DNA of 64,000 nucleotides from contig CALKVA010000010.1 in NCBI GenBank assembly GCA_937996625.1, forward strand, positions 62,001-126,000. Reading direction: 5' to 3'. Below the pieces are notes generated by a model that was not told the origin of the DNA, searched no databases, and saw nothing but the letters and a program-made list of their open reading frames with translations. This DNA is from UBA5951 sp009936885 (lineage in GTDB: Bacteria > Pseudomonadota > Alphaproteobacteria > Puniceispirillales > Puniceispirillaceae). A program made the position numbers and the translations under genes. Position 1 is the first letter of the stretch; every line of letters begins with the position of its first letter. Positions 18,470 through 28,103 of this stretch are shown in pieces.

Positions 18470-19573
18470 TTAAACGCTTAATATTTGCGAAATTCTATTG
18501 CCATAATGACGCTGAATAAGTCCAGCAAGCTCTAATTCTAATATAGCAGCAGATATTTCCTGAGCAGAGACATGACACCAGTTAAGCAATTCGTCAATAT
18601 CAATTGGCGTATGTGATATATTTTCCATTATGCAGTTAGGGGTTTTTTCGGTCTTTACTTCCGTATAATCGCTGGCATCATTAAGCATGTCAGACTGATA
18701 GAGATTATCTTGAGATTTAATTATAGGCGATGATAAAATTGAGATAATTTCTGAGACTGACTGAACAAGATAGGCTAATTGCATCCTTGAGCGCGGGGGT
18801 CAAGAGGGGAGCCTGGAATGGCCATAACCGGAACATTTCTTTCAGCTGCTTGTGATGCAGTGATAAGAGTGCCTGACTTAAAGGCAGCTTCAATTACAAG
18901 ACAGCCATCTGATAATACTGCAATGATACGATTTCGTTGAGGAAAAAAACGGACCGCTGGATTTTGGCCAAAAGGCATCTCAGATAAAATTAAACCACTT
19001 AATTTTACGGTTTGGTAAATATCACGGTTTTGCGAGGGATATGGAATATCAATCCCATTTCCCAACACAGCTATGGTTCCTGAAATCTATGCCCCTTGAT
19101 GTGCTGACCTATCAATTCCTCGCGCCATTCCAGAGATGACGACATAACCCTGCTCACCTAATTCACTTGATATTCTCTCAGTATATTTGCAGCTTTTCAA
19201 CGATGCGTTTCTTGCTCCAATAATGCTCAAAGTAGGTTTTTTAAGTAAATGCATGTGTCCAAGGCAGGATGGAATAAAAGGAGAGTCGTCAAAACTTTTT
19301 AAATGTTCTGGATAGCCATCTGATCCGCATGCAATAAAATGCCTGCCAATTTGGGCAAGTTTTTCATATTCGCGCTGAGCTGATGCCTCGCTTGCTGGCT
19401 GAACTTTTCCGCCTCTTCGCCTAGATAATTCAGGAATAGCTTCTATGGCTTTTTTAGTATTACTATAGAGATATAAGCTGACGACTTGTGATAGGTCCAA
19501 TTGTTGGGGTTCTGATTAGCCTGATGCGGCTGATTAACTCTGAATGCTCTATAAATGATTTTATAGAAGCTAG
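18470..19573 (-). pseudogene. dprA: Decayed DNA-processing protein DprA
   Basis: DprA loads RecA on incoming single-stranded DNA in natural transformation. The reading is broken at three places. (1) The N-terminal part (ELISRIRLIRTPTIGPITSR) runs into stops at ~19463 and the body continues in another frame. (2) An in-frame TAG at 19087-19089 interrupts DRSAHQGA|ISGTIAVLGNGIDIPYP. (3) After GSPLDPRAQGCN, at ~18778, a deletion shifts the frame, removing the usual segment before AYLVQSVSEII. The Rossmann core and the C-terminal winged-helix part are otherwise recognisable. Its place between plsY and topA is the usual one for dprA. Three lesions argue against sequencing error. Confidence 0.9.
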
Positions 19574-19660
19574 TCATTAAATTTACATGAATAGGTTAAA
19601 AAACAGCTTATCTGTAGGTAAGAAAAAGTACATCAATACTAAAAATTATAGTATTTTTGT

Positions 19661-20296
19661 CTAATTTTTTGATTTTGGCCTAGATGAAGTTGAAATTTTA
19701 CTCTCTTCTCCCGATAATAATCGCTTGATGTTTTCTGTATGCCTGAAGAAAGCCAGCAGGGTTATAAACATAATAGCAATAGATATTTCATTGCTTTCCA
19801 AAATAAGCGCTGACATGCTTGAGCTAGCAAACGCGGTAAGGGCGGCTAGAGAAGAATATTTCATTATAAAGGCAACTAAAATCCAAGTCGCTACAAACAG
19901 AATCCCTGAAATAGGGGATAGCATTGTGATAACTGCTAATCCTGTGGCAACGCCTTTGCCGCCTGAGAATTTTAGCCAGACAGGATAGCAATGCCCAATT
20001 ACAGCACTAACGCCGACAAGTCCTAAATATGCGTCTGCCAAAACTGCTTTCGATACAAAAAGACTAACGATAAAAATGCTAAATGCGCCTTTTGCTGCAT
20101 CCAGTATGAGCGTGGCCGCTGCGAGCGATTTGCGCCCTGTGCGTAATACATTTGTGGCCCCTATATTGCCAGAGCCAATAGTTCTGATATCCCCGCCACC
20201 TGCCATTTTGGTTAATATCAAACCAAAAGGAATACTTCCACAAAGATACCCAACAACTGTGCAAATTAATATATCGCCATTCATTAAATCACTCAT
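19661..20296 (-). CDS. plsY: Glycerol-3-phosphate acyltransferase PlsY
   Basis: Integral membrane enzyme transferring an acyl group from acyl-phosphate to glycerol-3-phosphate, the first step of phospholipid synthesis. The three conserved cytoplasmic motifs are present: GSIPFGL, SGNIGATNVLR (~residues 42-52) and GHCYPVWLKFSGGKGVAT (~100-117). About five membrane segments fit in 211 residues. It is 41 bp downstream of pyrC on the same strand, so the pyrB-pyrC-plsY genes may form one unit. Confidence 0.95.
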   Translation of the reverse strand: MSDLMNGDILICTVVGYLCGSIPFGLILTKMAGGGDIRTIGSGNIGATNVLRTGRKSLAAATLILDAAKGAFSIFIVSLFVSKAVLADAYLGLVGVSAVIGHCYPVWLKFSGGKGVATGLAVITMLSPISGILFVATWILVAFIMKYSSLAALTAFASSSMSALILESNEISIAIMFITLLAFFRHTENIKRLLSGEESKISTSSRPKSKN

Positions 20297-20337
20297 TCTC
20301 CAACAAAACTTGGATGATAAAAAATCTAAGAGGTAAC

Positions 20338-21615
20338 CTAACTGGTTACTGAGATACCATTTACAAAACAGCCTGCAACCTTGCTGTCTATCAGATAATG
20401 TTCAAAAGGGGTTATTTGAGATTGGGACATAAAACCAGACCCCCGAATAACACTTGAAGAAGATAATTTTACTATTGTAATATTCGCTTTAGCGGCAATT
20501 GCAAGTTTTGGAATAGGCAAGGAAAGCGTTTTAGCAGGCGCGACACTTAGAGCATTCACAATTTTTGTCAAGCTAATGCTGTGTGTATGAAACAAGCTAA
20601 AAGCAAGTGGCAACAAGGTTTCAACGCCTGCAGCCCCAGAAGCTGCCTGTCCAAATGGCAGCATTTTTCTGTCCATCTCTATAGGGTGATGATCAGAAGC
20701 GATTGCATCTATGGTGCCGTCTGCTATGGCATCAATTATGGCTAGTCTGTCTGCTTCATCACGAAGTGGCGGATTTAAACGAAAGGATGTATTATAGTCT
20801 GCTGTCGCTTTGTCATTGAGTAAGAAGTAAGCAGGAGAGGTATCTGCTGTTATTGGCAATCCTTTGCTCTTTGCCAGACGCAAAGCCTCAATGGATGATG
20901 CAGTTGAGATATGAGCTGCATGATATCTGCATCCAGTAAGTGAGACAAGATTAATATCTCGCTCTAATATAATGGTCTCTGCTATGGATGGCTCTCCAAT
21001 TAATCCAAGGCGGATTGCGGTTTCGCTCTCATTCATGTCAGTGTCTTTGCTTAGATACGGATCTGAGCAATGATGAATGATAGGTTTATCTAGCATTTTT
21101 GAATAGGTCATTATCCTGCGCATGAGAAGGGAGTGAGAGACACTCTCAAGACTATTTGCAAAGCCAACAGCGCCTGCCTTTGCCATCATTCCAAGCTCTG
21201 CCATATGCTTGTTATCAAGAGATTGTGTCATTGCCCCGTATAGATGGAACAGAGCACCCTTATAGCTTGATGCGCGAAGTTTAAGGGAATCTATCATTAC
21301 AGCAGAATCGATCACAGGAGATGTTGCAGGCAGACTAACAAGCTGGGTTATTCCAGCATTGCCTGCCGCAGCGAGCAAGTCAGATAAGGATTCTAAATGC
21401 TCAGTCCCGGGGTCAGCAGACTGCACTCTCATATCAATCGCGCCTGGCATTATAACGCATCCAGTGCAGTCTATTACAGTATCAATATCGGCATTATCAG
21501 GTAGCTGTGTTACCACTGAAGCAATATGATCGCCCTCAATGATAATATGACCAAGCATATCAAGATTTTCAGAAGGGCAAATTAATCGTCCATTTTTTAA
21601 TAATGTTTTGCTCAA
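20338..21615 (-). CDS. pyrC: Dihydroorotase-like protein with degenerate metal site (PyrC'/PyrX type)
   Basis: Amidohydrolase-fold partner of aspartate transcarbamoylase. I place the start at the TTG (21613-21615): it overlaps the pyrB stop (TTGA) and follows a strong AGGAG; an upstream ATG at 21645 has no ribosome site. The HxH metal motif expected in DxHxHLRxPG is replaced by DMRVQSADPG (~residue 70), while downstream HHCSDP and the SDHHP aspartate region remain. Pseudo-dihydroorotases of this kind lack catalysis but support PyrB assembly. The active dihydroorotase would then be encoded elsewhere. About 425 residues. Confidence 0.85.
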   Translation of the reverse strand: MSKTLLKNGRLICPSENLDMLGHIIIEGDHIASVVTQLPDNADIDTVIDCTGCVIMPGAIDMRVQSADPGTEHLESLSDLLAAAGNAGITQLVSLPATSPVIDSAVMIDSLKLRASSYKGALFHLYGAMTQSLDNKHMAELGMMAKAGAVGFANSLESVSHSLLMRRIMTYSKMLDKPIIHHCSDPYLSKDTDMNESETAIRLGLIGEPSIAETIILERDINLVSLTGCRYHAAHISTASSIEALRLAKSKGLPITADTSPAYFLLNDKATADYNTSFRLNPPLRDEADRLAIIDAIADGTIDAIASDHHPIEMDRKMLPFGQAASGAAGVETLLPLAFSLFHTHSISLTKIVNALSVAPAKTLSLPIPKLAIAAKANITIVKLSSSSVIRGSGFMSQSQITPFEHYLIDSKVAGCFVNGISVTS

Positions 21616-22580
21616 AGCTGCGCTCCTGCAACTGCTTCTAGGCAAGCCATTCGAGTTGCTACACCAAGCTCGACTTGCGTGCGTATTAGACTTTTACTAT
21701 TGTCATCTGCAATTTTTGAGTCTATTTCAACGCCTCTATTCATCGGCCCTGGATGCATAATAAGCGCTTTAGGAGCAGCCTTTTGTAGCTTATGCGTATC
21801 AAGCCCGAATAGATGAAAATACTCATGCTGGCTTGGTGCTTCTCTGCCTTCCATACGCTCTGTTTGAAGGCGAAGCATCATAACAATCTCGCATCCGGCA
21901 ATCCCTTTTTCCATATCGGTATATATAGGTACGCCCATTTCAGAAAAATAAGGCGAAACGAGAGTAGCAGGGCTGACAAGCCTTACTTCAGCGCCTAATG
22001 CAGATAAAAGATAAAGGTTTGAGCGAGCGACCCTGCTATTATTAATATCGCCGCAAATTGCAATTTTTAATCCAGCTATTCTTCCAAGGCTGCGTTTAAT
22101 GGTTAGGGCATCGAGAATCGCTTGGGTTGGATGCTCATGCCTTCCATCTCCTGCATTAATGACGGCCGCATCAACATGCTGGCTCAGTAATAATGGCGCC
22201 CCAGATGCATGATGCCGTGCCACCAATATGTCTGGCCGCATCGCATTTAAGGTTGTTGCTGTATCAATTAGGGTCTCGCCTTTTTTAACAGAAGATCCGT
22301 TTACCGATATATTCAACACAGATGCTCCAAGACGCTTTGCCGCTATTTCAAAAGAAACACGTGTTCTAGTTGAATTTTCAAAAAACATATTCAAAACAGT
22401 GGTATTTGATAAAATATCGGGGAATGATTGCTTTGGTCTATCGGCGAAATAATCGGCTCTATCCAGAAGGTCATTAATTTCACTAATAGGCATTTCTTCA
22501 ATACCAAGCAGATGCTTTTTTGAAAGCGTAACTGCGGCCTTTTGAGTATCGTTCAGCTTAGATATATCTTTGTTCATCAA
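21612..22580 (-). CDS. pyrB: Aspartate carbamoyltransferase catalytic subunit
   Basis: Condenses carbamoyl phosphate and aspartate in pyrimidine synthesis. The carbamoyl-phosphate motif FFENSTRTRVSFE (~residues 66-78), the HPTQAILD motif (~145) and MHPGPMNRGVEI (~275) are all present. The 322-residue length is normal. It is the first gene of the pyrB-pyrC pair and is translationally coupled to it. Confidence 0.96.
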   Translation of the reverse strand: MMNKDISKLNDTQKAAVTLSKKHLLGIEEMPISEINDLLDRADYFADRPKQSFPDILSNTTVLNMFFENSTRTRVSFEIAAKRLGASVLNISVNGSSVKKGETLIDTATTLNAMRPDILVARHHASGAPLLLSQHVDAAVINAGDGRHEHPTQAILDALTIKRSLGRIAGLKIAICGDINNSRVARSNLYLLSALGAEVRLVSPATLVSPYFSEMGVPIYTDMEKGIAGCEIVMMLRLQTERMEGREAPSQHEYFHLFGLDTHKLQKAAPKALIMHPGPMNRGVEIDSKIADDNSKSLIRTQVELGVATRMACLEAVAGAQL

Positions 22581-22606
22581 GAAGCATTATATACACGTTA
22601 ATTTGG

Positions 22607-23119
22607 TTATACGTCCAGAATCTTTATTTTTTTATTCTGATAGCTTAGTTGATACTGGTCAAAAGCAGACTGTAATATCCAGCTTGCAGCAAGCGCATCT
22701 CGTTTATTATGCCTTTTTTTCCGTGTTAAATCTGCCTCAATCATACTTTTCTCAACAGCATGCGTGGATAATCGCTCATCTTGAAACATTATAGGAACAT
22801 CTTTAATCCGCATTAATGCATGCGCAAAATCTCTTACAGAATCGCATGCCGGACCTTTATCCCCATTCATAAGTAATGGCCAGCCAATAACAAGCCCACC
22901 AACCGCTAACTCTTCCATCTCGTTGAATAATTCAGCCATGTCTGTGGAGAATTTTTGTCGCCATAATATTCGATGTGGGGATGCTATTTTATGGCCTGGA
23001 TCCCCAAGGGCTATTCCAATGGTTTTTTTGCCAACATCAAGCCCCATCAAGCGCTGACCCGCATTAATTTGGGTTATTGTATCATCTATGTTGCAGATTG
23101 TCATAAGCCGTGCTAGCAC
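22607..23119 (-). CDS. ruvX: Putative pre-16S rRNA nuclease / Holliday junction resolvase-like YqgF
   Basis: RNase H-fold protein of the YqgF/RuvX family, needed for 16S rRNA 5' maturation. The core motifs LMGLDVGKKTIGIAL (~residues 24-38), VIGWPLLMNG (~78) and FQDERLST (~113) with the family acidic residues are present. The 170-residue reading starts at GTG (23119); an in-frame ATG at 23104 would give 165 residues and is equally possible. It is divergent from gatC. Confidence 0.9.
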   Translation of the reverse strand: MLARLMTICNIDDTITQINAGQRLMGLDVGKKTIGIALGDPGHKIASPHRILWRQKFSTDMAELFNEMEELAVGGLVIGWPLLMNGDKGPACDSVRDFAHALMRIKDVPIMFQDERLSTHAVEKSMIEADLTRKKRHNKRDALAASWILQSAFDQYQLSYQNKKIKILDV

Positions 23120-23179
23120 CTATAATTTATATATATAAGCATAACCAAAATCGGAAATATCACAATTGGAATTATCACA

Positions 23180-23467
23180 ATGGCCGTTGATAAACATGCT
23201 GTAAAGAAAATTGCCCGTCTTGCTAGACTGCAAATATCTGACGAAAAATCAGAATTATTATCAGCTGATTTAGGCAATATTCTAAATTGGATTGAACAGC
23301 TAGAAGAGGTTGATGCTACTGGCATTGAGCCATTGGCGAGCGTTAATGAGCATTCGCTGCCTTGGCGCGAGGATTTAGTTACAGATGGTGAAATAAACGA
23401 TCAGGTCTTAAAAAATGCTCCAGAGACTGCAGGGGAATTTTTTGTAGTACCTAAGGTTGTAGAATAA
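23180..23467 (+). CDS. gatC: Asp-tRNA(Asn)/Glu-tRNA(Gln) amidotransferase subunit C
   Basis: Small subunit of the tRNA-dependent transamidation complex that makes Gln-tRNA(Gln) and/or Asn-tRNA(Asn). It has 95 residues, with the N-terminal AVKKIARLARLQIS and the conserved core ILNWIEQLEEVDATGIEPLA. It is first of the gatCAB operon, 29 bp before gatA. Confidence 0.96.
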   Translation: MAVDKHAVKKIARLARLQISDEKSELLSADLGNILNWIEQLEEVDATGIEPLASVNEHSLPWREDLVTDGEINDQVLKNAPETAGEFFVVPKVVE

Positions 23468-23496
23468 AAATTTCACACATACGATAAGGTTTTTTC

Positions 23497-24978
23497 ATGT
23501 CAGACTTATTAAAAATGACGGCCACGCAAGCTGCATCTTCTCTATTGAAAAAAGAGATATCGTCTGTTGAGCTAACAAACGCCTACATCGATGCCATGGA
23601 AACAACATCGGCATTAAATAATTATGTAACGCCGACGATTGAAATCGCAAAAAAAATGGCAGAAAACTCTGATAAGACCTTTGCCGCTGGAAGCGCAGGC
23701 CCATTAGCAGGTCTGCCTATCGGCGTTAAAGATTTATTTTGCACAAAGGATACTCAAACAACCGCATGTTCTGGCATTTTAAAAGGGTTTACACCTACTT
23801 ACGAAAGCACAGTAACTTCTCAGATTTGGCAGTCTGGCGGTGTCATGCTTGGCAAATTGAATTGTGATGAGTTTGCGATGGGCTCATCTAATGAGACAAG
23901 TATCTTTGGCCCTGCTGTGAACCCATGGAGTGCTAAAGATGGCGCTGCGCTTTCTGCTGGCGGTTCTTCTGGTGGTTCTGCTTCTTCTGTTGCAGCTGGT
24001 TCTGCATTGATGAGCGTTGGAACAGATACTGGTGGCTCTATCCGGCAGCCTGCTGCTTTTTGCGGGGTAGTTGGATTAAAGCCTACTTATGGCCGCTGCT
24101 CTAGATGGGGCATTATTGCTTTTGCATCTTCTCTTGACCAAGCAGGCCCGTTCACGCGTACGGTTGGGGATTCAGCGCTTATCTTTTCAGCAATGGCAGG
24201 GCATGATAGCAAGGATTCAACCTCAGCATCTGTTGGTGTGCCTAATTTCTCTGACGCGGTTAATTCTAGCGTTGAGGGCATGCGCATTGGTATTCCTGGC
24301 GAATATCATATGGATGGAATGGATGATGAAATTAGGCGAATATGGAAGCAGGGCCGGTCTTGGTTAGAACAGGCAGGGGCAACCATTGTTGATATAAGTC
24401 TTCCTCATACAAAATATGCCCTCCCATGCTATTATATAATAGCGCCTGCAGAAGCTTCATCAAATCTTGCGCGCTATGACGGGGTGCGATATGGCAACAG
24501 AGTAGACGCTGAAACGCTTGATGAGATGTATGAGGCAACACGTGCCGCAGGGTTTGGAGAAGAGGTGCAACGTCGCATTCTTATTGGAACCTATGCGCTA
24601 TCTGCTGGGTATTATGATGCGTATTATCTAAAAGCTCAACAGGTAAGGCGATTGATAAAACAGGATTTTGATTTAGCATTTAACAATGTGGATGCTATTT
24701 TAACGCCCACTACGCCAACTGCGGCCTTCGAATTAGGTGCGAAAATATCAGACCCGATTACCATGTATTTAAATGATATTTTTACCGTTCCTGCAAACCT
24801 TGCAGGGATTCCTGGAATATCTGTTCCAGCAGGATTATCGAAACAGGGTCTGCCGCTTGGCCTGCAGCTATTGGCAGCACCGTTCAGAGAAGATAGATTA
24901 TTTTCGGTTGCAAGCGCTATTGAAACACAAGCCCAGTTTTCGCTAGCACCCGCACGTTCAGCAGGAGAATTATTATGA
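23497..24978 (+). CDS. gatA: Asp-tRNA(Asn)/Glu-tRNA(Gln) amidotransferase subunit A
   Basis: Glutaminase subunit of GatCAB, an amidase-signature enzyme that frees ammonia from glutamine. The catalytic Lys lies in PIGVKDLFCTKD (~residue 77), the cis-Ser in SAGGSSGGSASS (~155) and the nucleophile in GTDTGGSIRQPA (~176). It has 493 residues, standard length. The stop overlaps the gatB start by four bases (ATGA). Confidence 0.97.
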   Translation: MSDLLKMTATQAASSLLKKEISSVELTNAYIDAMETTSALNNYVTPTIEIAKKMAENSDKTFAAGSAGPLAGLPIGVKDLFCTKDTQTTACSGILKGFTPTYESTVTSQIWQSGGVMLGKLNCDEFAMGSSNETSIFGPAVNPWSAKDGAALSAGGSSGGSASSVAAGSALMSVGTDTGGSIRQPAAFCGVVGLKPTYGRCSRWGIIAFASSLDQAGPFTRTVGDSALIFSAMAGHDSKDSTSASVGVPNFSDAVNSSVEGMRIGIPGEYHMDGMDDEIRRIWKQGRSWLEQAGATIVDISLPHTKYALPCYYIIAPAEASSNLARYDGVRYGNRVDAETLDEMYEATRAAGFGEEVQRRILIGTYALSAGYYDAYYLKAQQVRRLIKQDFDLAFNNVDAILTPTTPTAAFELGAKISDPITMYLNDIFTVPANLAGIPGISVPAGLSKQGLPLGLQLLAAPFREDRLFSVASAIETQAQFSLAPARSAGELL

Positions 24979-26429
24979 GCGCGCTTGTATCTGGTAGAAC
25001 CGGTGATTGGGAAATTGTAATTGGCATGGAAGTGCATGCTCAAGTCGTATCAAACGCCAAATTATTTTCTGGCTCGTCTGCTGTATTTGGGGCAAGTCCA
25101 AATCATCATGTTTCTCTTGTAGATGCAGCAATGCCAGGAATGCTTCCGGTGATCAACGCAGAATGCGTAAAACAAGCAGTTATCACCGGGCTAGGATTAA
25201 ACGCAAAAATCAATAATTTTAGCGTATTTGATAGAAAGAATTACTTTTATGCTGATTTGCCGCAAGGCTATCAAATAAGTCAATTCAAACACCCTATTGT
25301 AGGGGAGGGCGAGGTTCAAATAGAGCTTGCTGATGGAAGCTCACATATTATTGGGATAGAACGGCTTCATCTTGAGCAAGATGCTGGCAAATCATTGCAT
25401 GACCAGCATCCCTCAAAAAGCTATATTGATCTGAACCGCTCTGGCGTTGCTTTGATGGAAATCGTATCAAAGCCAGAGATGCATTCAGCAGAGCAGGCAG
25501 CAGCTTATATCAAAAAATTAAGATCTATTTTACGATATCTTGGGACCTGTGATGGTAATATGGAAGAAGGCTCGCTTCGGGCAGATGTCAATGTATCTGT
25601 TAGAAAGCCAGGAGAGCCACTTGGCACCAGGACTGAAACTAAAAATCTTAATTCAGTTCGTTTTATTATGCAGACAATTGAGTATGAGGTGCAACGCCAG
25701 ATAGAGCTTATTGAAGATGGCGGCGCGGTTACGCAAGAAACAAGACTATTTGACACCACAACTGGAATGACCAGAACCATGCGCGGTAAGGAAGATGCGC
25801 ATGATTATCGTTATTTCCCTGACCCTGATTTATTACCCTTAAAATTCGATGATGCATTTATTGCAGAACTTAAAAAAGATATGCCTGAATTACCAGATGA
25901 GATAAAAAGTCGAATGGTAAATGAATATGGTCTGTCCTCTTATGATGCCAATGTGCTTACAGAAGAAAAAGAAGTCGCTGCATTTTATGAGATAGCCAGC
26001 GCTGGGCGAGATAGAAAAATAACAGCAAACTGGATGAGTGTAGAATTGTTTGGGGCTCTTAACAAAGCTGGTATTGATTTAGCGCAAAGCCCGGTTAGCC
26101 CAGAACAGCTTGGCGGCTTAGTTGACCTTATTTCTGATGGCAGTATTTCTGGTAAGATCGCAAAAGAAGTGTTTGCAAACATGTTTGAGACTGGAAAAGA
26201 TGCCAAACAGGTTGTTGAAGTAAAAGGGCTTAAACAGGTATCTGATGAAGGTGCGATTATCTCTATGATAGACGAGGTTCTTGCCTCTAATCAAGATAAG
26301 GTAGACGAATATCGAAGTGGTAAGGACAAGTTGTTTGGATTTTTTGTTGGTCAGGTCATGAAAGCATCTAAAGGGCAGGCAAACCCTGGAATGGTCAATC
26401 AAATATTAAAACAAAAATTAAATACCTAA
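24975..26429 (+). CDS. gatB: Asp-tRNA(Asn)/Glu-tRNA(Gln) amidotransferase subunit B
   Basis: Subunit that binds the mischarged tRNA and carries the kinase/transamidase site. The 484 residues show the GatB N-terminal signature (WEIVIGMEVHAQV), the YFYADLPQGYQISQ motif (~residue 90) and the C-terminal tRNA-binding YqeY-like domain. It is translationally coupled to gatA and overlaps the convergent LysR gene by four bases at its 3' end. Confidence 0.97.
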   Translation: MSALVSGRTGDWEIVIGMEVHAQVVSNAKLFSGSSAVFGASPNHHVSLVDAAMPGMLPVINAECVKQAVITGLGLNAKINNFSVFDRKNYFYADLPQGYQISQFKHPIVGEGEVQIELADGSSHIIGIERLHLEQDAGKSLHDQHPSKSYIDLNRSGVALMEIVSKPEMHSAEQAAAYIKKLRSILRYLGTCDGNMEEGSLRADVNVSVRKPGEPLGTRTETKNLNSVRFIMQTIEYEVQRQIELIEDGGAVTQETRLFDTTTGMTRTMRGKEDAHDYRYFPDPDLLPLKFDDAFIAELKKDMPELPDEIKSRMVNEYGLSSYDANVLTEEKEVAAFYEIASAGRDRKITANWMSVELFGALNKAGIDLAQSPVSPEQLGGLVDLISDGSISGKIAKEVFANMFETGKDAKQVVEVKGLKQVSDEGAIISMIDEVLASNQDKVDEYRSGKDKLFGFFVGQVMKASKGQANPGMVNQILKQKLNT

Positions 26430-27400
26430 AGCGCTGCACGCAAAGCTGCTTCTGAAGTGCCTTCATGTTGATCCCAATAAGGGGTCGGCGAATATAGACC
26501 TTGAAGAAAAGTCGTAAGCAACATAATACGTTTATAGCGGTGATTCTTGGTTCTGAAAGTCGCGTGAATAGGCTCATCCTCATTCACAAGCTCATCAAGA
26601 AGCGGAACTAGATGTTTATTGTGGATATGTTTGCCTGTTACATAAGTTGGTAACATGGAAATGCCGCCATTATTCAAGACAGCCCTCAAAATTGCATCAC
26701 CAGAATCCATTCTGACAGCTCCATTTGCAAGATAGGTGCTGATATCTCCATTTTCAGTTCTGAAATGCCAATTATTATGCGGGTGTCCATATTCAAGGGT
26801 TATCAGGCGATGTTTTTGTAAGTCTGAGACGGCACTTGGCGCGCCATGCGTGTTTAAATATTCTGCGCTGGCAACAAGCCTTCGTGTATTTGGCGCAAGC
26901 ATAATTGTTGTAAGACCTTCGGTTGTATTCATTTCAGAAATACGGATATGCAAATCAATTGCGGTATGGCTAGGAGAAATAGAATAATCAGTTGTGCTCA
27001 GGTCTATGGATAATTTTGGATACTTCTTCAAAAAAAAGGGCATGTGCGGTGCAATATGCCGATGTGCGAAAGCTGGCGGTGCACTGACTTTTAAAACGCC
27101 TTTCACCTCTCCTGTTGCATCTGTGATTTCTGCTTCTGCCTCATCTATTTCAGATAGGATATGGCGGCATCTTACCAAGTAATCTGCGCCCACTTCTGTA
27201 ACAGAAACCCTTCTTGTGGTGCGTTCTACAAGCTGTGCCCCCAGCCGTGTCTCTAACCCTGCAAGATGTTTAGATATAGCAGATGGGGGCATATCTAGCA
27301 TATCAGCAGCAGCTCTAAATGAATTTTCACTGGCGATAACTGTAAATACACGCATAGAGGTAATTAAATCCACGACAACTCCGATAAAAAAATTAAACAC
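26426..27400 (-). CDS. LysR-family transcriptional regulator
   Basis: One-component regulator with an N-terminal helix-turn-helix (ASENSFRAAADMLDMPPSAISKHLAGLETRLG, split here as residues ~23-54) and a C-terminal periplasmic-binding-fold effector domain (~100-300). The longest reading is 324 residues; the natural start is probably a GTG or ATG 9-15 codons in, since LysR proteins usually begin just before the DLITSMRVF segment. Its effector and targets cannot be read from context: its neighbours are gatB and tRNA-Ser. Confidence 0.9.
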   Translation of the reverse strand: MFNFFIGVVVDLITSMRVFTVIASENSFRAAADMLDMPPSAISKHLAGLETRLGAQLVERTTRRVSVTEVGADYLVRCRHILSEIDEAEAEITDATGEVKGVLKVSAPPAFAHRHIAPHMPFFLKKYPKLSIDLSTTDYSISPSHTAIDLHIRISEMNTTEGLTTIMLAPNTRRLVASAEYLNTHGAPSAVSDLQKHRLITLEYGHPHNNWHFRTENGDISTYLANGAVRMDSGDAILRAVLNNGGISMLPTYVTGKHIHNKHLVPLLDELVNEDEPIHATFRTKNHRYKRIMLLTTFLQGLYSPTPYWDQHEGTSEAALRAAL

Positions 27401-27485
27401 TAAAGCGAATTAACGTTTAAATCAGAAATTATCGGTAAGCAAGGATGCCGCCGATAAAATTTTTGACGTTATATGAGTGAATGAA

Positions 27486-27491
27486 TTGACA
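27486..27491 (+). promoter_or_regulatory. Candidate -35 box upstream of tRNA-Ser
   Basis: A perfect TTGACA lies 70 bases before the tRNA. The hexamer 17 bp downstream (TAAATG) is a poor -10 box, so the call is tentative; TAATAT near 27535 may serve instead with a different -35. Confidence 0.3.
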
Positions 27492-27561
27492 GTTAAAAGC
27501 GAAGCGATTAAATGAAGGGTACAAACGCCGTGCCGTAATATGGACTTCATCTATTTTTTGC

Positions 27562-27653
27562 GGAGGGGTGGCCGAGTGGCTGAAGGCGGCGGTTTGCTAA
27601 ATCGTTGAAGGAGGAAACTCCTTCCGGGGGTTCGAATCCCTTCCCCTCCGCCA
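27562..27653 (+). tRNA. serX-like tRNA: tRNA-Ser(GCU)
   Basis: The 7-bp acceptor stem pairs GGAGGGG (27562-27568) with CCCCTCC (27643-27649), discriminator G, with an encoded CCA at 27651-27653. The anticodon loop TTTGCTAAA gives anticodon GCT, reading AGC/AGU serine codons. A long variable arm (GAAGGAGGAAACTCCTTC) marks it as class II, and the T loop GGTTCGAATCC is intact. It sits at the left edge of the accessory region. Confidence 0.97.
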
Positions 27654-27911
27654 TCTACTTACAAAATCTAGAAATTTTAGATACTTGAAGCTATAACTCA
27701 AATAGAATACCATGAAGATAGTATTTTGGACATTATTTTAGACATAATTTTATCAAAATATGATGTAAAGAAATTTTTAGAAAAATTATAAGATTAACTA
27801 TTATAGTTGACACCCCCACACCCTAATCTGTGTAACACCTCATATATACATATACCGCATAGGGATTGTGTCGCATGCATACCCCTTAAACATTGCTTTT
27901 GATACGCCATG
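27654..27911. other. AT-rich spacer after tRNA-Ser
   Basis: About 258 bp with no credible gene. No integrase, no copy of the tRNA 3' end and no IS remnant were seen. There is a C-rich patch (CACCCCCACACCC, ~27811) with a short inverted copy, CACACC/GTGT, nearby. It separates the core genome from the small-gene region. Confidence 0.5.
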
Positions 27912-28103
27912 CTAAGAATTACTTAAATTATATTTAGCTAGGATGTCAGGAGTGATTTGTATATGCCTTACATTGCTTTCTGCTCCATACTTAGAACCTT
28001 TGAAGCCACCCATATTATTAGAATTATGGCCTCCCCAACGATTGTTGGAGAAACCACGTAGGTGTGTTGGAAGGTCTTCTAATCTGGGTTTATATCTAGC
28101 CAT
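27912..28103 (-). CDS. Small basic protein of unknown function
   Basis: 63 residues from the ATG at 28103, or 66 from an in-frame GTG at 28112. The composition is Gly/Asn/Arg-rich in the middle (RWGGHNSNNMGGFKGSKYG) with a more ordinary C-terminus (VRHIQITPDILAKYN). I recognise no family. A GAGAT ribosome-like site lies upstream of both starts. It is isolated and points back toward the tRNA. It could be a chance reading frame, but the composition differs from random AT-rich sequence. Confidence 0.4.
   Translation of the reverse strand: MARYKPRLEDLPTHLRGFSNNRWGGHNSNNMGGFKGSKYGAESNVRHIQITPDILAKYNLSNS

Noticed and set aside
19087..19089. TAG in dprA read as pyrrolysine or suppressed stop
   Set aside because: Two frameshifts elsewhere in the same gene make plain decay the simpler reading.
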